From NCBI RefSeq assembly GCF_000220395.1, contig NW_004086618.1, forward strand, positions 1-27,990: a DNA stretch of 27,990 nt, given 5' to 3'. Made by a program: the position numbers and the translations under genes. This document shows positions 1 to 10,732 of this stretch, one piece after another (the first letter of the stretch is position 1; each line of letters opens with the position of its first letter). The notes under the pieces are model-generated. The model ran no database searches. It saw nothing but the letters and a program-made list of their open reading frames with translations, and was not told where the DNA came from. Source of the stretch: Ichthyophthirius multifiliis (taxonomy: Eukaryota > Ciliophora > Oligohymenophorea > Hymenostomatida).

Positions 1-2014
1 TTTAATTTAATTTAATTTAATTTAATTTTACTATTTATTCATAATATATATTTTTTTTTATATTTAATAATTCAATTTTTTATTTATTTTATCATATTGT
101 ACTTTTTTTTTATCTTCTTTTTTTTATTTTAATTATTAATAATACCTAAACTGTTTTATTACAAATTTATTTTAATAAAATAGTAGTTATTTATTTATTT
201 TAATATTTTTAAAGTAACTTATACATAAATTATTTTATTAATAATTTTTTATTTTAAATAAAAAATATCTTATTTTATATGTATTTATATTTTTGATATA
301 TAAAATATTATCTTTAATATATTTATAAATAATCTAATTTTAAAAATAAAACATGAGCATTATTATAATTTTCTTTTTCTAATTTTTGTATATATATATT
401 ATCAAAATACTTATTGATAAATATTTATATAGTTAATTTCTTAATATATATGAATTTTAGTCATGAATATAAATATTTTTTAATTTTACAAATTAATTAT
501 ATAAATAATTTTTTTGATATTATCTTTTTGGATATAACTTATCAAAAAAAAGGAGATAACACAGGAATAATTTCCATTTGCGTTTATTTATTTAGTATTT
601 TTAAATAAAAATACACTAAAAAAATATCAGAATAAATAATATATATTTCATTTGATTATTTACTTTAGCCCTTTTTTTAAAATTAGTTTATTGTCTTTAA
701 TTTTAAAAACTATAATCAATTTTTTTTAATTATTTTATATTATATATTAAAAATGCTTACAAGCTGAATTTGAATAAGGGAAAAAACATAAAATATATCT
801 ATTAAAAAAAATATTATACTTTATAATTTAATTAAATTCGTCATAAAGGAAATGTTTTTAAAAAGGGTTTAAATACTAGTTTATCTAGCGAAATTATGTT
901 TACTAAATTAAATAATTATATTTTATTTTAACCTAAAATAAAAAATATAATATTTTATATATAAAAAAAATAAAATAAAATGATTTAAAAATTATATCAA
1001 TTAAATAGGAATTTTCTTTTTAATAAAACATTATCATTTTTTTCAATAAAATAAACAAATAAAACTTTATTCTAAATTTAATCATCAAATTAAACAAAAA
1101 AATATAAAATATAATTAAAACCAAAACGATAAATTGGAAATTATTAAAACTAACTAAATTAAAATGAAGAGCTATAAATAAACCAAAAATTAGAAAATGA
1201 AAAAGTTAAAGATAAAATAATATTATAACCATAAAAATAAAATAAATTTAAATAAAAAAATGCGAATTAAAAAGAATTTTTATAAATGCAACATAAAAAA
1301 GAAAATAATAAAAACTCAGATTTTCAAAAATAATAAAGCAATATTAGTTATAATTAAAAAAATGAATAAATTTACTTTTCTACTAATAAAAAAGATTTTA
1401 AAAATTAACATGATTATTAAAAATAAATAAACTAAAATAATAAAACAATCAAAATTGAATAAACAGAAATATTATCATAATAAATTTCTAATGATTTATA
1501 AGATAACATACATAAATAGAATAAATTATAATATAATAAAAATGCTGTAAACTAAAAATAATAGTAAAATAATTAATAAAAAAGTAATTATACTAATTAA
1601 TAATTATAAGAAAAATTAATATAGCCTAAAAAATAGCAAAATAATCAAGATGTAAATTAAATTGATTTTAATAAAAAAGAAGAAAATGTAATGAATTATA
1701 TATAGAGAATTTAAATTAAAAAAAATATAAAATAATAGTAAAACAATTAATAAACTAAGAATGAAAAAAATAAATATGATTTAAATAATTAGCTTTAGAA
1801 TAAATAATTATTAGATATATAATACAGAAATAATATTTTAAAAACTAAATAATAAATGAAAGAAATTGAATAGAATTAAGAAAATAATAATAAAAAAAAA
1901 TAAGTAATTAATTATAACAATTATACATAAAAATAATATATATTTAAAAATGAAAAAAAGCATAATTTTAAAGACATTCTTCTATAAAAGATAATTTTAG
2001 ATAATGAAAATAAA
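1..2014. other. A/T-rich spacer upstream of DIS3L2
   Basis: No gene can be supported here. The first 25 bases are five copies of TTTAA. From about 1000 to 1960 the plus strand is markedly A-rich. In the ciliate code it contains one open frame from an ATG at 1164 to a TGA at 1692-1694 (176 codons), made almost entirely of K, N, I, Q and Y. TGA is rare by chance in sequence this A/T-rich, so an open frame of that length with such composition is weak evidence of coding. A short frame at 414-608 is likewise unrecognised. The 5' UTR and promoter of DIS3L2 must lie at the right end, but no motif stands out. Confidence 0.5.
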
Positions 2015-4564
2015 ATGAAAAACCCTAAAGGTGATTAATTAAATTTTGAATTCGAAGAATATTGGTCTTTAGAGAAAATAAATCAAGAAATTTTAAATGG
2101 AAGCGCTTTAAAAGTTATATAATATTTTTTGTATAATAAATGTAAAAAAAAAAATTAAAAAAGGGAATTTTCATTCGAAACGTAAATAATAAATAATTAG
2201 GCAACATATAATCCCCTTATTTAACTGAAAATGCACAAATTAACTCTTTTTCAAGCTAAAATAGAGCTTTACACCGATGTGTAGTAGGATTTACAAAAAT
2301 TAAACTAATAAATTAAGAAATAGAAGATTATAAAATAGTACATATATTCGAAAATCCATATAAGGAAAAGCGAATTATTGGCTATTTAGAAGAGTATGAA
2401 AGTGGAAAATTTTTTTTTATCCCTAAAGATATTCGATTACCGAAAATGATTGTAAGTTCTTTTTCGGAAAATTTAAAATCTTTTTTACAAGACTTTGGCA
2501 TTGATATAAAAAATAATATGTAAGTGGAATTATAAAAGGTATATTTTCTATTTTTTAATTTTCTATAAATAATTTTATTTATTTTTAAAAACTCAATCAA
2601 ACAAAAAGTGTATATTTTTCTCACCTTTTTTTTTATTGATTGAGTTTATAAAAAAAATTACAAAAAAAATTTATGCAAGCTATATTTTTTTATGATTAAA
2701 TATATAAAAAAAAAATTAAGAGCATAAATAAAATAAATTCTATCGTGATTTTGAAATATTAGAATGTATAGGTGCTTAAGGAGATATAGAAATAGAAACA
2801 AATATTCTTTTAGATGAAACTGAAATTTTAAGAGAAGATTTTAAGCCATAGACATAAGAATATTTAACTTAATTAAGAAAATAATTAAACAAATAAGGTA
2901 AATTTATAATTGGAAAATCACAAAGAGAAAAAAGATGGGATTTAACAAAAGAAATAATCTTCAGTATAGATCCTGAAGATGCAAAAGATTTGGATGATGC
3001 CTTAAGTATTAAAAGAATAACAGATGATAAATACGAAATAGGGGTACATATAGCTGACGTATCTCATTTTGTAGAAGAAAGTAATGTATTAGATGATGAG
3101 GCAAGAGCAAGAACTACATCAATATATTTAGTTCATAAAGTAATACCTATGTTACCTCATATTTTATGCGAAAATTTATGCAGTTTAAACCCTAATGAAG
3201 AAAGATTTGCATTTTCAGTGTTTTTTTAAATAAATGAAAATGGAGAAATGTTATGGGATGAGCCAATTAGAATAGGAAAAAGTATAATTAATTCATGTAA
3301 TAAGTTTTCTTATGGAATAATATAATAAGTAATAGATAAGAAAATAAGTTCATATAAATAATTTCCAAACGAAAATAAAGTAAGGGAAGACATAAATGGG
3401 GGAAGAAATGTTCGAGAAAATAAATTAATTGATAAAAATAGGATTAAATAGACGAAAAAAACGATCTGAAGAACAATTCTTATGTTTTAGTAAAAAAACA
3501 AGAAAATTTTTGTTAGAAAAAGATACTTATTAACCCAAATCATATTATATTTACGAATAAAAAGAGTCGAATTAAATAATTGAAGAGTTTATGCTTTTGG
3601 CCAATATTATTGTGGCGAAAAAAGTAAGCTCAGTTTTACCCGAAATTTCTGTTTTAAGGTATCATTAAAAAGAAAGTGATTAAACTAAGATTAAGTGTTT
3701 TTTAGATATTATGTATAAATTTAATCATTAGAATTTTGATTTTTCATCACTTGAAAGTATTATTTAAAGTTTCGATACACTAAAAAATGATCCCTAAATT
3801 TCACAATTGTAATTGTAGTTTATTAATTCATAAATATTTTAATTAATTAAGTAAGCTTAGTATTTTCTTTCTGCTAATAATCCTATTGAACTTTGGTAGC
3901 ATTTTGCTTTAAATTAACCTGTTTATACACATTTTACTTCACCAATTAGAAGATATCCAGATATTATTGTGCATAGAACTCTCGATTTAATACTTAAGTA
4001 TGGTGATAAAGCTGGAGATTATATTAATGTTTAAAAAATTGCTGAAATTATTTAGAAATGTAATGAAATGAAAGCTAAATAAAAGTTAGTTTCTTCAAAA
4101 TGTGAAAAAGTTTTAAATTTTTAATTATTTGTATTTTTAATTTTTTTTTAAAAAAAAAGATTTTTATGTGTATTTATCTAAAAAATAATTAACCTATAAT
4201 TTCAAATTGTTTAGCTACATAAATAGATAGACATATAATGAATGTTTTTGTTGGTGAAATCGATCAAAATTTTGAAATTAAATATGAAGATTTTAAAAAT
4301 ATTTAAAAAATTGAATATAAAAAATTATAAATAAGAAGCTAGGTTTTTATTACTTTCTAAACTAAATAAATGATGAATCCTTATACATTTTAATTAAATG
4401 TATTTTTTATGTTTTTTTTATTATTTTTACCTTTTTTTATTAAGGAAATGGATTAATTTAAAGTTAGAATCACAGCAAATGATGAATAACCTATTGATTA
4501 TAAGATTAACTTAATGTTTCCTATTTAATAAGGAGACTAAGTAGAATATATTATGATTTAATGA
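2015..4564 (+). CDS. DIS3L2: DIS3L2-type 3'-5' exoribonuclease (RNB family)
   Basis: Cytoplasmic RNase II/RNB-family exonuclease; family members degrade RNA 3' to 5', and DIS3L2 prefers oligouridylated RNA. Five exons: 2015-2113, 2164-2538, 2723-4109, 4160-4399 and 4445-4564. Introns are 50, 184, 50 and 45 bp, all phase 0. The product is about 739 aa after correcting one base. It starts at the ATG at 2015, just before the motif FEEYWS, as in the DIS3L2 first cold-shock domain, and lacks an N-terminal PIN domain, which separates it from DIS3/Rrp44. The RNB active site [12 protein letters not shown] has all four aspartates (about 241, 247, 249, 250) at RNase II spacing, and [17 protein letters not shown] is the conserved RNB C-terminal block. 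A C-terminal S1-like region follows. The frame shifts at the G5 run 3398-3402: removing one G restores conserved sequence ([11 protein letters not shown]). TAA/TAG are read as Gln throughout. ENY2 begins 124 bp downstream on the same strand. Confidence 0.9.
2589..2647. repeat. Long hairpin inside DIS3L2 intron 2
   Basis: A perfect 12-bp inverted repeat, AAACTCAATCAA (2589-2600) and TTGATTGAGTTT (2636-2647), lies inside the 184-bp second intron of DIS3L2, the longest intron in the window. The interior can also pair: AAAAAGTG with CACCTTTTT, one bulged C. The outer arms resemble those of the hairpin at 5220-5293. It could be a MITE-like insertion or a structured RNA; the sequence does not decide. 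Confidence 0.6.
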
Positions 4565-4688
4565 ATATTATATTTGTAATAAATATATTTTTTTTCATTT
4601 ATTTTAAGGTCTAATTAATAAATTTTTAATCTATTTTTAATATATTTTAAATAATTTTATATTAATATTACAAAATAATATAAAAAAC

Positions 4689-5171
4689 ATGAAGTAATAA
4701 TTTTATTATAAAAATAAATTCAATTTAATAACAAAAATAGTCAAAATGCAGATTAATATGTTGCAGCAAGAAAAATTGCATTAGAAAAAAAATTAGTGGA
4801 AAGCGGGGAGGAATAAAAGTTTTTTTTAAAAAATAAAAATTTGAATTAATAACTTTTTATAGATTAGAAGATTATTTAAGAAATAAATTAATTGAATCAG
4901 GATGGAAAGATGATTTAAAAAAATATTGCAAAGGTAAATCTAAAAAAAAGAAAAAAATAATATTTTATTTTCAAAAAAAGAATTGATTAGAAAAAAAGGT
5001 TTAGAAAAAGTTACTATTGATGAATTGGTAAATGAATTAGTAGAAAGAGGTATTAATTATAATTCAGTAAAATATTTAAATATATAAAAAGGTAGAAATA
5101 CAGTTTCAAATAAAATAAAAGAAGATTTATTAGCAAGGATAAAAAATTATTTCGAAGATGAATAAATATGA
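4689..5171 (+). CDS. ENY2: ENY2/Sus1, SAGA DUB-module and TREX-2 subunit
   Basis: Small helical adaptor shared by the SAGA histone-H2B deubiquitinase module and the TREX-2 mRNA export complex, in the nucleus. Five exons: 4689-4693, 4741-4818, 4863-4933, 4981-5049 and 5092-5171. Introns are 47, 44, 47 and 42 bp. The spliced length is 303 nt, giving 100 aa, close to the usual size of about 100. Recognisable blocks are KLVESGE, LRNKLIESGWKDDLKKYCKE, KGLEKVTIDELV and GRNTVSNKIKEDLLARI, collinear with animal ENY2. The first exon is only ATGAA. I infer it because no ATG is in frame with the second exon, and a GT at 4694 with an AG at 4739-4740 joins it cleanly. The last intron (5050-5091) is 42 nt, a multiple of three with no in-frame TGA, so retaining it would insert 14 residues between ER and GRN. 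No single unspliced frame covers the gene, so simple ORF finding misses it. Confidence 0.88.
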
Positions 5172-5508
5172 AATTTAGTATATATTAGTTATTCATAAAT
5201 TAATTCTGTATTTATTTTAAAAACTCAATTAAAATGTAAATAAAAAACCAAAGAAAAATGGATAATGGCCTTTTATTTTATTAATTAAGTTTTCAAAAAA
5301 AAAAAAAATACAGAAAAAGTAATAAAATCTATAAACAAGTAATATATGTGTTATAATAAATGATAATTAAATTTCTTTTTTTATAAAATTTAAAAAAAAG
5401 AAATGCATATATTAAAAAACTGCATAACAACAAAAACTAAAATCTTCTTATATTAAAAAAAAAAAAAAATTAAAACAAAAAAAATTAAAACTAAAAAAAC
5501 TATAAAAA
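5172..5508. other. Spacer between ENY2 and the MFS transporter
   Basis: 337 bp without a gene. It contains the hairpin at 5220-5293 and then A-rich sequence leading into the transporter start. No promoter motif can be identified. Confidence 0.6.
5220..5293. repeat. Long hairpin downstream of ENY2, related to the DIS3L2-intron hairpin
   Basis: Outer arms AAAACTCAATTAA (5220-5232) and TTAATTAAGTTTT (5281-5293) pair at 12 of 13 positions. Inside, AAATAAAA pairs with TTTTATTT, followed by a 2x2 mismatch and then CC with GG. The outer arms resemble those at 2589-2647. Where the left arm has C in one copy and T in the other, the right arm has G and A, so that pair is preserved. It starts 49 nt after the ENY2 stop, probably within the 3' UTR. 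Confidence 0.6.
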
Positions 5509-7022
5509 ATGAATGAAAATTCTCAACTAACAATTGGAACAAATTCAAAAAATATTATACCTTTTGATTCAATTTTAAGAGAAATAGGAATAGGTCCATA
5601 CCAATATATATTTTATTTTATAATAACTGTGATAGCAATGACAGAAGGTTCATAACTTACAATTTTTACATTAACTATTCCCATATTAAAGCATTAATGG
5701 TAAGTAGAAAATTATCTTAACAGTATATAAGCAAGCTTAGTATTTATAGGTATTTTAATAGGATCATTAATAAGCGGATAGATAGCCGATACGTTTGGTA
5801 GAAAAAAGCCTTTTTTAATATCTTCAACAGCTTTAATAATTGTAATTTTCGTTTAAGTATTATGCACATCAATAATTTAATTAATAATATTAAGAGGGAT
5901 TTTAGGAATATTAGGTATAATAAAAAGATATAAATAATAAATCTTTTTTAAATAAAAAAAGTCGGCTTTTTTGCACCTTTAGGAGCTTCAATGGTAACAG
6001 AAATAACTCCAGATTAATATAGGGCAAAAGTAATGTGTTTAGTTTAATTTAGTGTAAGCATAGGATAAGTATTAGGATTGACAATAGGATATTTTACATT
6101 GAAGGATTTAAAAGATGGAAATTGGAGGTTATTGATAATAATTTCAGGATTTCCGGGTTTAATAGCTGTTGCTGTTGCTTTATTTTTTGTGGATGATTCG
6201 GCACGTTTTTTAATGTGCAGTGGATAATTTGAAAATAGTTTTAAAATTTTGGAAAAAATGAATACGGATAACGGAAAATAAAATTTTGAAGAAATAAGTG
6301 AGGAAAAAAAAGAAGGATTGAAATTGTGGTCAAATAAATTAAGCGAGAGTTTGAAAAATACTCATGTTAATTTATAATCACTTTTTAAAGGAGATTTCGG
6401 ACTTATTACGCCTATTATATGGTGGAATTGGTTTGCTTTGTCATTTACATATTATGGAATTTTAATTCTATTGCCAACTCTATTAGATAAAATATCATCT
6501 TAAACATAGTAAGAAGAAAAAATATAATTTTAGTCAAGTGAATTTGATATTTTAAAACTTATTTTATCATCTTTGACTGAAATGTTGGCTTGCTTTCTTG
6601 CTGCTATTATGGTAGATATAAAAGGATTAGGTAGAAAAAATTCAGTAATAAATTTTTCGATAATTCTTTTTATATCACTTTTTATGTGTTATTATGATAC
6701 TACTAGTAGATTTATATTTTGGTCCTCTCTTTCAAAATTTTATATACTTATGATAACTATATTTAATTTTTAATATACTTGTGAAGCCTATTTTACCAAA
6801 ATTAGAACTACAGGACTTGGTATTGCTAATGGAGTTGGAAAATTTGGAGGTGTTTTAATGCCTTGGATTTGTAATTAACTTTCTGAAATTGATCTTCTGT
6901 CACCTTTTTTACTTTTTGCTTTTATTACTTTGATTATGGCTATACTTACTATGTAACTTCCTTTTGATACTTTGGGAAGAGAAATTGATAAAATTGATGA
7001 TGATAAAGAAAAAGTTGAATGA
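5509..7022 (+). CDS. MFS transporter, SV2/SVOP or SLC22-like
   Basis: Multi-pass membrane transporter of the major facilitator superfamily, predicted 488 aa from two exons (5509-5914 and 5962-7022) with one 47-bp phase-1 intron. After a short hydrophilic N-terminus come hydrophobic helices. The MFS signature between TM2 and TM3 is clear (GQIADTFGRKK). DDSARFLMCSGQFE follows TM6, matching the PESPRFL position of the sugar and organic-ion branch. A second GRK-type loop (DIKGLGRKN) precedes the later helices, and EAYFTKIRTTGLGIANG plus KFGGVLMPW is the hallmark of SVOP/SLC22 proteins. The stop is TGA at 7020-7022. The substrate cannot be inferred. The start is the first ATG after an A-rich leader; a second in-frame ATG nearby is not seen. 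The nearest neighbour, ENY2, is functionally unrelated. Confidence 0.88.
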
Positions 7023-8690
7023 ATTTTAAATTTTTTTAGAATTTATTTGCATTACAAAAGTATTTTTTTTTAAAAAAAATTATTTTTTATTTTACTTTAT
7101 ATATTTCCTAGTTATTTTTTTTATGTATAATAGTTTTTAAATGTATTTATTTTATATGAAACATATTAGTTTAGTTTTAATTGTGTCATTATAAAAGAAT
7201 GTTTTACTAAATATGTTCATATACTTCAATTACTTTTATAATAAAAATATATAAATTTAAAATAACATTATTAAAAATATAATTAAAATAAATATCGCAT
7301 TCCTAAACTTATTCTTTGATAAGATAAAAACCTTTAATAAATATATGCTAATTTTAAGTTTTTAAATAAATAAAGAAAGGCTTTTTATCCTTAAAAAATA
7401 TGTTTATTATATTTTATCATTCTTTTCAAAATTTTTTTCAATTATGTTTTTTTCAAAATACAATAAAAAACAATAAGAACATTTAAGATTCATTATAAAA
7501 ACAAGATTTTGTTAATACTACAGTTTTAAAATAATTCTAATAACAAAAAAGTTACTTATTTTTTAAAAAGTCTTAAAATATAAAAGTTAAATTTAATTAA
7601 CCAAAATTATATTATCCTATCAATAATTTAGGACATTTTTTTTATTAAGAAAAAAAATATTTCAAAAAAATAAAATTGAATTTGTCCAATCAAAATTCGT
7701 AAACGCAATAATGCTCTATTTTAAATATATTTAAAAATTGTTAAATTTTTCTCTTAATTAATTTATTTTTCGTTTCTAAATTTTATACTTTTGTTTGTAA
7801 AATATTTTATAAATTAAGATTTTCTAGGCTCTTTTTAAATATATAATTACTATTTGTTTCATTTTTTTACTTTTTAATTTTAATTCACATAAATCTTCAG
7901 AAAAATTTTAATGTTAAAAAAATGTTTAAACTTAGTGTATTTAAATGATAAATTAATATGTAGTTTTTTTATTGGAAAATTATAAAATTACTGATTTTTA
8001 TAAATTAGATTATTTCTATTTTTTTTGTAATATTAAATATTGTTTTTTTTGATTTTCCCTATAAAGTTTTGTTTTTTAAATTATTTATTGGTTTAAAAAA
8101 TATAATATTTTTATTTTTACAATCTATTTTTTTTTTTATTGATTTAAAGAAACATTTTTAAACCTTAAATTCATTTTATTAACTTGCTAATCAACATATT
8201 TAATTAAATTATTATTTCAAAACAAGAAGCTTCTATTAATTTATAAGATTAGGAAAGTAATAATTTAATTATTTTTTAAATTTTTTGTTATTAGTTTTAT
8301 CTCGATGTTGACATTTATTTTTATTATTGTTATGTTGCCATTTATATTTTTTATTTTTTCAAATATTTAATGTTAAAGTGTTTAAATCAAATATTTACTA
8401 TTTTATTATTTCATTTTATTAAATTTTAATTGTTTTTGCATTTTATGTTAAAAATAAATAATATTTAATTGTTTGTTTTTATATTGATATTAATTTTTTT
8501 TAATAAAAATAATTATCATATGTTTATTTATATTTTTTTAATCGATTTTATATTTTAATCTGTAAATAAATTATTTATATCATTAAATATTTTAAACAAA
8601 ATTTTAATATAAATTTACAAATTTTATATAAATAAAAAAACTACTAATATTTAAGCTATGATTTTTTTTTTAAAAAAAATTCAATCTAAT
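7023..8690. other. Spacer between convergent MFS transporter and kinase genes
   Basis: About 1.67 kb of A/T sequence between convergent gene ends. No coding exon was recognised on either strand. It contains an inverted repeat at 7323-7389 and an imperfect direct repeat of about 27 bp near 8304-8355 (ATGTTGACATTTAT and ATGTTGCCATTTAT). Confidence 0.5.
7323..7389. repeat. Inverted repeat downstream of the MFS transporter
   Basis: GATAAAAACCTTT (7323-7335) pairs with AAAGGCTTTTTATC (7376-7389) over 13 bp with one bulged C, across a spacer of about 40 nt. It lies about 300 bp past the transporter stop. Its arms differ from those of the 2589 and 5220 hairpins, so it is not clearly the same family. 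Confidence 0.45.
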
Positions 8691-10353
8691 TCATCCATTC
8701 CAGAGAATTTTCTTTTATTATTTTATTTTTGACTTTTATCTAATTATTATTAAAATTATATTTGTTAGAATTTTTGCAAGGCTTATGGAAAATACTATAG
8801 ATTAATAATACTAATTTTAATTAAAGTATTGCTAATTAAATAAAATATTTTATTCTTATGATGTATATAAATTTTATTAACCTAATTATTAATTAGTTTA
8901 AATTTGTTATTAAAAATTATTCGAACCCTATGGATATAAATAACTATTATTCTAATATAAAATATTATTATTATTTTTTTAAATTTGATTAGATTTTTCT
9001 TCATCTTGAATATTTTAAATATTATTTTCTATATTATTCTATTGACATAAATTTTCATTAGATTTCTGATTATTAACTTGAATAAGTTGATTTGTTAAGA
9101 ATTATTAAGTGGAAATTTATTAATAAGCATTTATTTTACTTCTTAAATATTAAATTATTTATCTTTATTTTTTTACATAATATTTATTTAGATAAACAAC
9201 TAATTACAAATGTTATTAATAACTGAGATTTTAATTAAAGTAATTAACTAAATTATTCATACTATTATCATTTAGTTCATCTTTACTTTATTAAGTTTAA
9301 GATGATTATACTTCTTATAAAACATCTTCTTCTTATTCTATTTAATTATTATCTATTTATTCTAAAATATTTTTTTATTTAGTAAATATTATTTATTTAT
9401 CTAAATTTTGTTATTGTTAGAAATTTTCATTAATTAGTTTAATTTCTTTATTTTCAAAAAATTAGAATAATTCTTAAAAAGTAATTCTTTCAGACTCTTC
9501 AACTTTAAGCATTTTTTAAATTAAACTTTTTGTTCTTCTGCTTACTTTTGGGTAATCAGGAAATCTTAAAGATTTTTTTAATATATTATCTAATAATTCA
9601 AAATATCCGTTTCCTTCCCAAGCTTTTTTTCCATATAATAATTCATAAAAAATCATTCTTTTATTTTTATATAAAAAAAGATATTATTATTTAAAAATTA
9701 AATAAAAACCCTAATGACCATATATCTGTTTTTGAAGAATAATTTTATTTTTATAAAATCTAAGGTGACATATATGAAGGGGTACCAACGAAAGATAAAA
9801 GAATAGGTTTATTCATTACTTCTACAACTGTAGAAAATCCGAAATCACCTATTTTTATAAAATTATTATGCAAAAGGATATTTTCAGGTTTTAAATCTCG
9901 ATGAACTATATTATTTTAATTTAAACATTTAAAACCTTCTATTATTTAACTCATATAATTTATACAGGCACTTTCTGTACGATTTAATTATTTTTTTATA
10001 TAACATTCTAAATTTCCTTAATTACAATATTCTACTATTATGTAAAGATTTTTTTCTGTTCTTTTTTTTTTTTTTTTTTTGATTAATTTTTTTTTTTACT
10101 TTATAACATTATATAATTAAACAATGTTTTTATGATGAAGCACTTACATATTTTTTATTTCATTTTTTAGTTTTGGAATTATTTTTTCTGGCATGGTTTA
10201 AAATTTTTCTAATGATACCGCTTTTATTGCAACTTATTTATTACTTTTTATATCTTAACCTTCATATACACAACCAAACGTACCTTTTCCTAATATTTTA
10301 TCAGTAAACATTTAATAATTTTGAAGGTTTTTTATGTTTTTTTTGTTCATCAT
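8691..10353 (-). CDS. ULK/ATG1-like Ser/Thr protein kinase with Q/N-rich tail
   Basis: Protein kinase, about 523 aa, in three exons read on the minus strand: 10353-10100, 10060-9710 and 9657-8691. Introns are 39 and 52 bp. The Gly-rich loop is [11 protein letters not shown] (about 22-32), followed by VAIK with Lys44, HRDLKPEN (about 138-145), DFG (157-159), GTPSYMSPQ and DIWSLG. All catalytic residues are present. [14 protein letters not shown], the SYMSPQIL activation-segment end and ELLYGKKAW resemble the expanded ULK-like kinases of ciliates; NEK-like is the alternative. After about residue 290 the protein becomes a Q/N-rich, probably disordered tail. Two ATG codons are adjacent at the start (10353 and 10350). 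The 3' end is uncertain: a possible extra intron near 8800 would move the stop from 8691-8693 to 8681-8683. The USP5 gene ends 380 bp upstream on the same strand. Confidence 0.85.
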
Positions 10354-10732
10354 ATAAATATATGATTAAAGTATACCTATGAATTTATTATTATTTATAA
10401 TAATTTTTTTTTTCTTTAATAATACAAATTATATAAACATATGAATATATTAATAATTATTATTTTTCTTTTTATTAATTGAAAATTTAATTGAAATCGA
10501 ATAAAATATATTTTTAAATTTTTATTTAATTTCATAAAAATATTTATATTTTATCTTTTTTTTTTTTAATTTTAGTTTTTATAAATTTTTTAAAAATTAT
10601 TTGCTATTTTATATATATATTTAAAAATTTGAATTAACTTCATATTTTTAAATCAATAAAAGTCTAAAAATAATATTCTATGTATTATATTTTTTATTAG
10701 TTTCTTTATTTAAATAGATAAATAAAAGTTAA
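10354..10732. other. Spacer between USP5 end and kinase start
   Basis: 379 bp of A/T sequence between two minus-strand genes. It should hold the USP5 3' UTR and the kinase promoter. No distinct motif is visible. Confidence 0.5.

Noticed and set aside
414-608. Short plus-strand open frame
   Set aside because: No recognisable homology, no neighbouring exons found, and short frames are expected when TAA and TAG are not stops.
2382-2624. Minus-strand open frame
   Set aside because: Antisense shadow of DIS3L2 exon 2 and intron 2.
3320-3550. DIS3L2 as a pseudogene because of an in-frame TGA near 3470
   Set aside because: One base in the G5 run restores an intact, conserved frame with all four catalytic aspartates; no other lesion is present.
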